This document shows, piece by piece, positions 5,879 to 6,172 of a stretch of 6,172 nt of DNA; within the stretch, counting starts at the first letter, position 1; the number at the start of each line of letters is the position of its first letter. The stretch comes from Pseudomonadota bacterium. Lineage in GTDB: Bacteria > Pseudomonadota > Alphaproteobacteria > Caulobacterales > Aquidulcibacteraceae. The notes beneath the pieces are model-generated. The model was not told where the DNA came from and did not search any database. It saw only the letters and a program-made list of their open reading frames with translations. The position numbers were made by a program, and so were the translations under genes. The stretch covers positions 1 through 6,172 of the forward strand of contig JAEWNX010000043.1 of assembly GCA_023461135.1 (NCBI GenBank). Reading direction: 5' to 3'.

Positions 5879-6171
5879 CAATCCACCGCTGTCAGAATCA
5901 CGGCGGCGTTCGTGCCGCCGAACCCGAATGAATTCGACATTGCAGCCCTCACCGGCCGCTTCTTGGCTTTGTGGGGCGTCAAATCTATGGCGCTCTCGAC
6001 GCTGGGGTTGTCGAGATTCAGCGTCGGCGGAACCACGCTGTCGCGGATCGCCAGCGCGCAGAAGATCGCCTCCACCGCGCCCGCGGCGCCGAGCAGGTGC
6101 CCGATCGCGGATTTGGTGGACGACAGCGAGATGTTCCCGGTCGCGTTGCCGAACAAGCGTTCTACAGCCTT
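5878..6171 (-). CDS. fabF: Beta-ketoacyl-ACP synthase II, 3' part (5' end outside window)
   Basis: FabF condenses malonyl-ACP with acyl-ACP in fatty acid elongation and acts in the cytoplasm. Only the last 97 residues are visible, from KAVERLFG onward. They include STKSAIGHLLGAAGAVEA (18-35 of the visible part), which carries the conserved lysine and the second active-site histidine of the Cys-His-His triad, and the C-terminal glycine-rich motif NSFGFGGTNA (80-89) that closes the thiolase fold near the active site. The active-site cysteine and first histidine lie outside the window. Distinguishing FabF from FabB rests on the GHLLGAAGAVEA wording and on the tight linkage to mltG, both typical of FabF. 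The TGA stop overlaps the mltG start by one base. Confidence 0.93.
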   Translation of the reverse strand, partial: KAVERLFGNATGNISLSSTKSAIGHLLGAAGAVEAIFCALAIRDSVVPPTLNLDNPSVESAIDLTPHKAKKRPVRAAMSNSFGFGGTNAAVILTAVD

Positions 6172-6172
6172 G

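Overview
This GC-rich window looks like the chromosome of an alphaproteobacterium. The housekeeping genes read as alphaproteobacterial, and the gene order fabF, mltG, yicC, gmk, with rsmA convergent to them, is a familiar one in that class; a Caulobacterales- or Hyphomonadaceae-like host is a guess. The backbone consists of the 3' end of rsmA (16S rRNA dimethyltransferase) on the plus strand, and on the minus strand gmk (guanylate kinase), yicC (endoribonuclease family), mltG (peptidoglycan lytic transglycosylase) and the 3' end of fabF (beta-ketoacyl-ACP synthase II). yicC-gmk and fabF-mltG are tightly overlapping pairs that look translationally coupled.

Two blocks of accessory genes interrupt this backbone. 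(1) Between rsmA and gmk, at about 563-1186, lies an orphan gene of unknown function that is visibly less GC-rich than its surroundings and looks laterally acquired. (2) Between yicC and mltG, at about 2859-4751, lies a three-gene block. Its first two genes form a plus-strand operon with a 4-bp ATGA overlap: a TIR-domain protein with two C-terminal membrane segments, followed by an inner-membrane-anchored protein with one bacterial Ig-like module facing the periplasm. Convergent to them, on the minus strand, is a single-pass membrane protein with an Ala/Pro-rich tail.

The TIR protein keeps the WxxxE motif expected of NAD-cleaving TIR enzymes. The pair is therefore a reasonable candidate for an undescribed membrane-associated system with a cytoplasmic TIR effector and a periplasmic Ig-like partner. 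This is an inference from domains and gene order; nothing in the window proves a defence role.

Two start regions on the minus strand carry perfect inverted repeats built around the Shine-Dalgarno sequence. At yicC a 7-bp stem holds AGGA in its tetraloop. At the 4113-4751 gene an 8-bp stem covers part of the ribosome binding site. Both could control translation. No tRNA, rRNA, CRISPR array, insertion sequence or convincing rho-independent terminator was seen, and no stretch longer than 300 bases lacks a gene.
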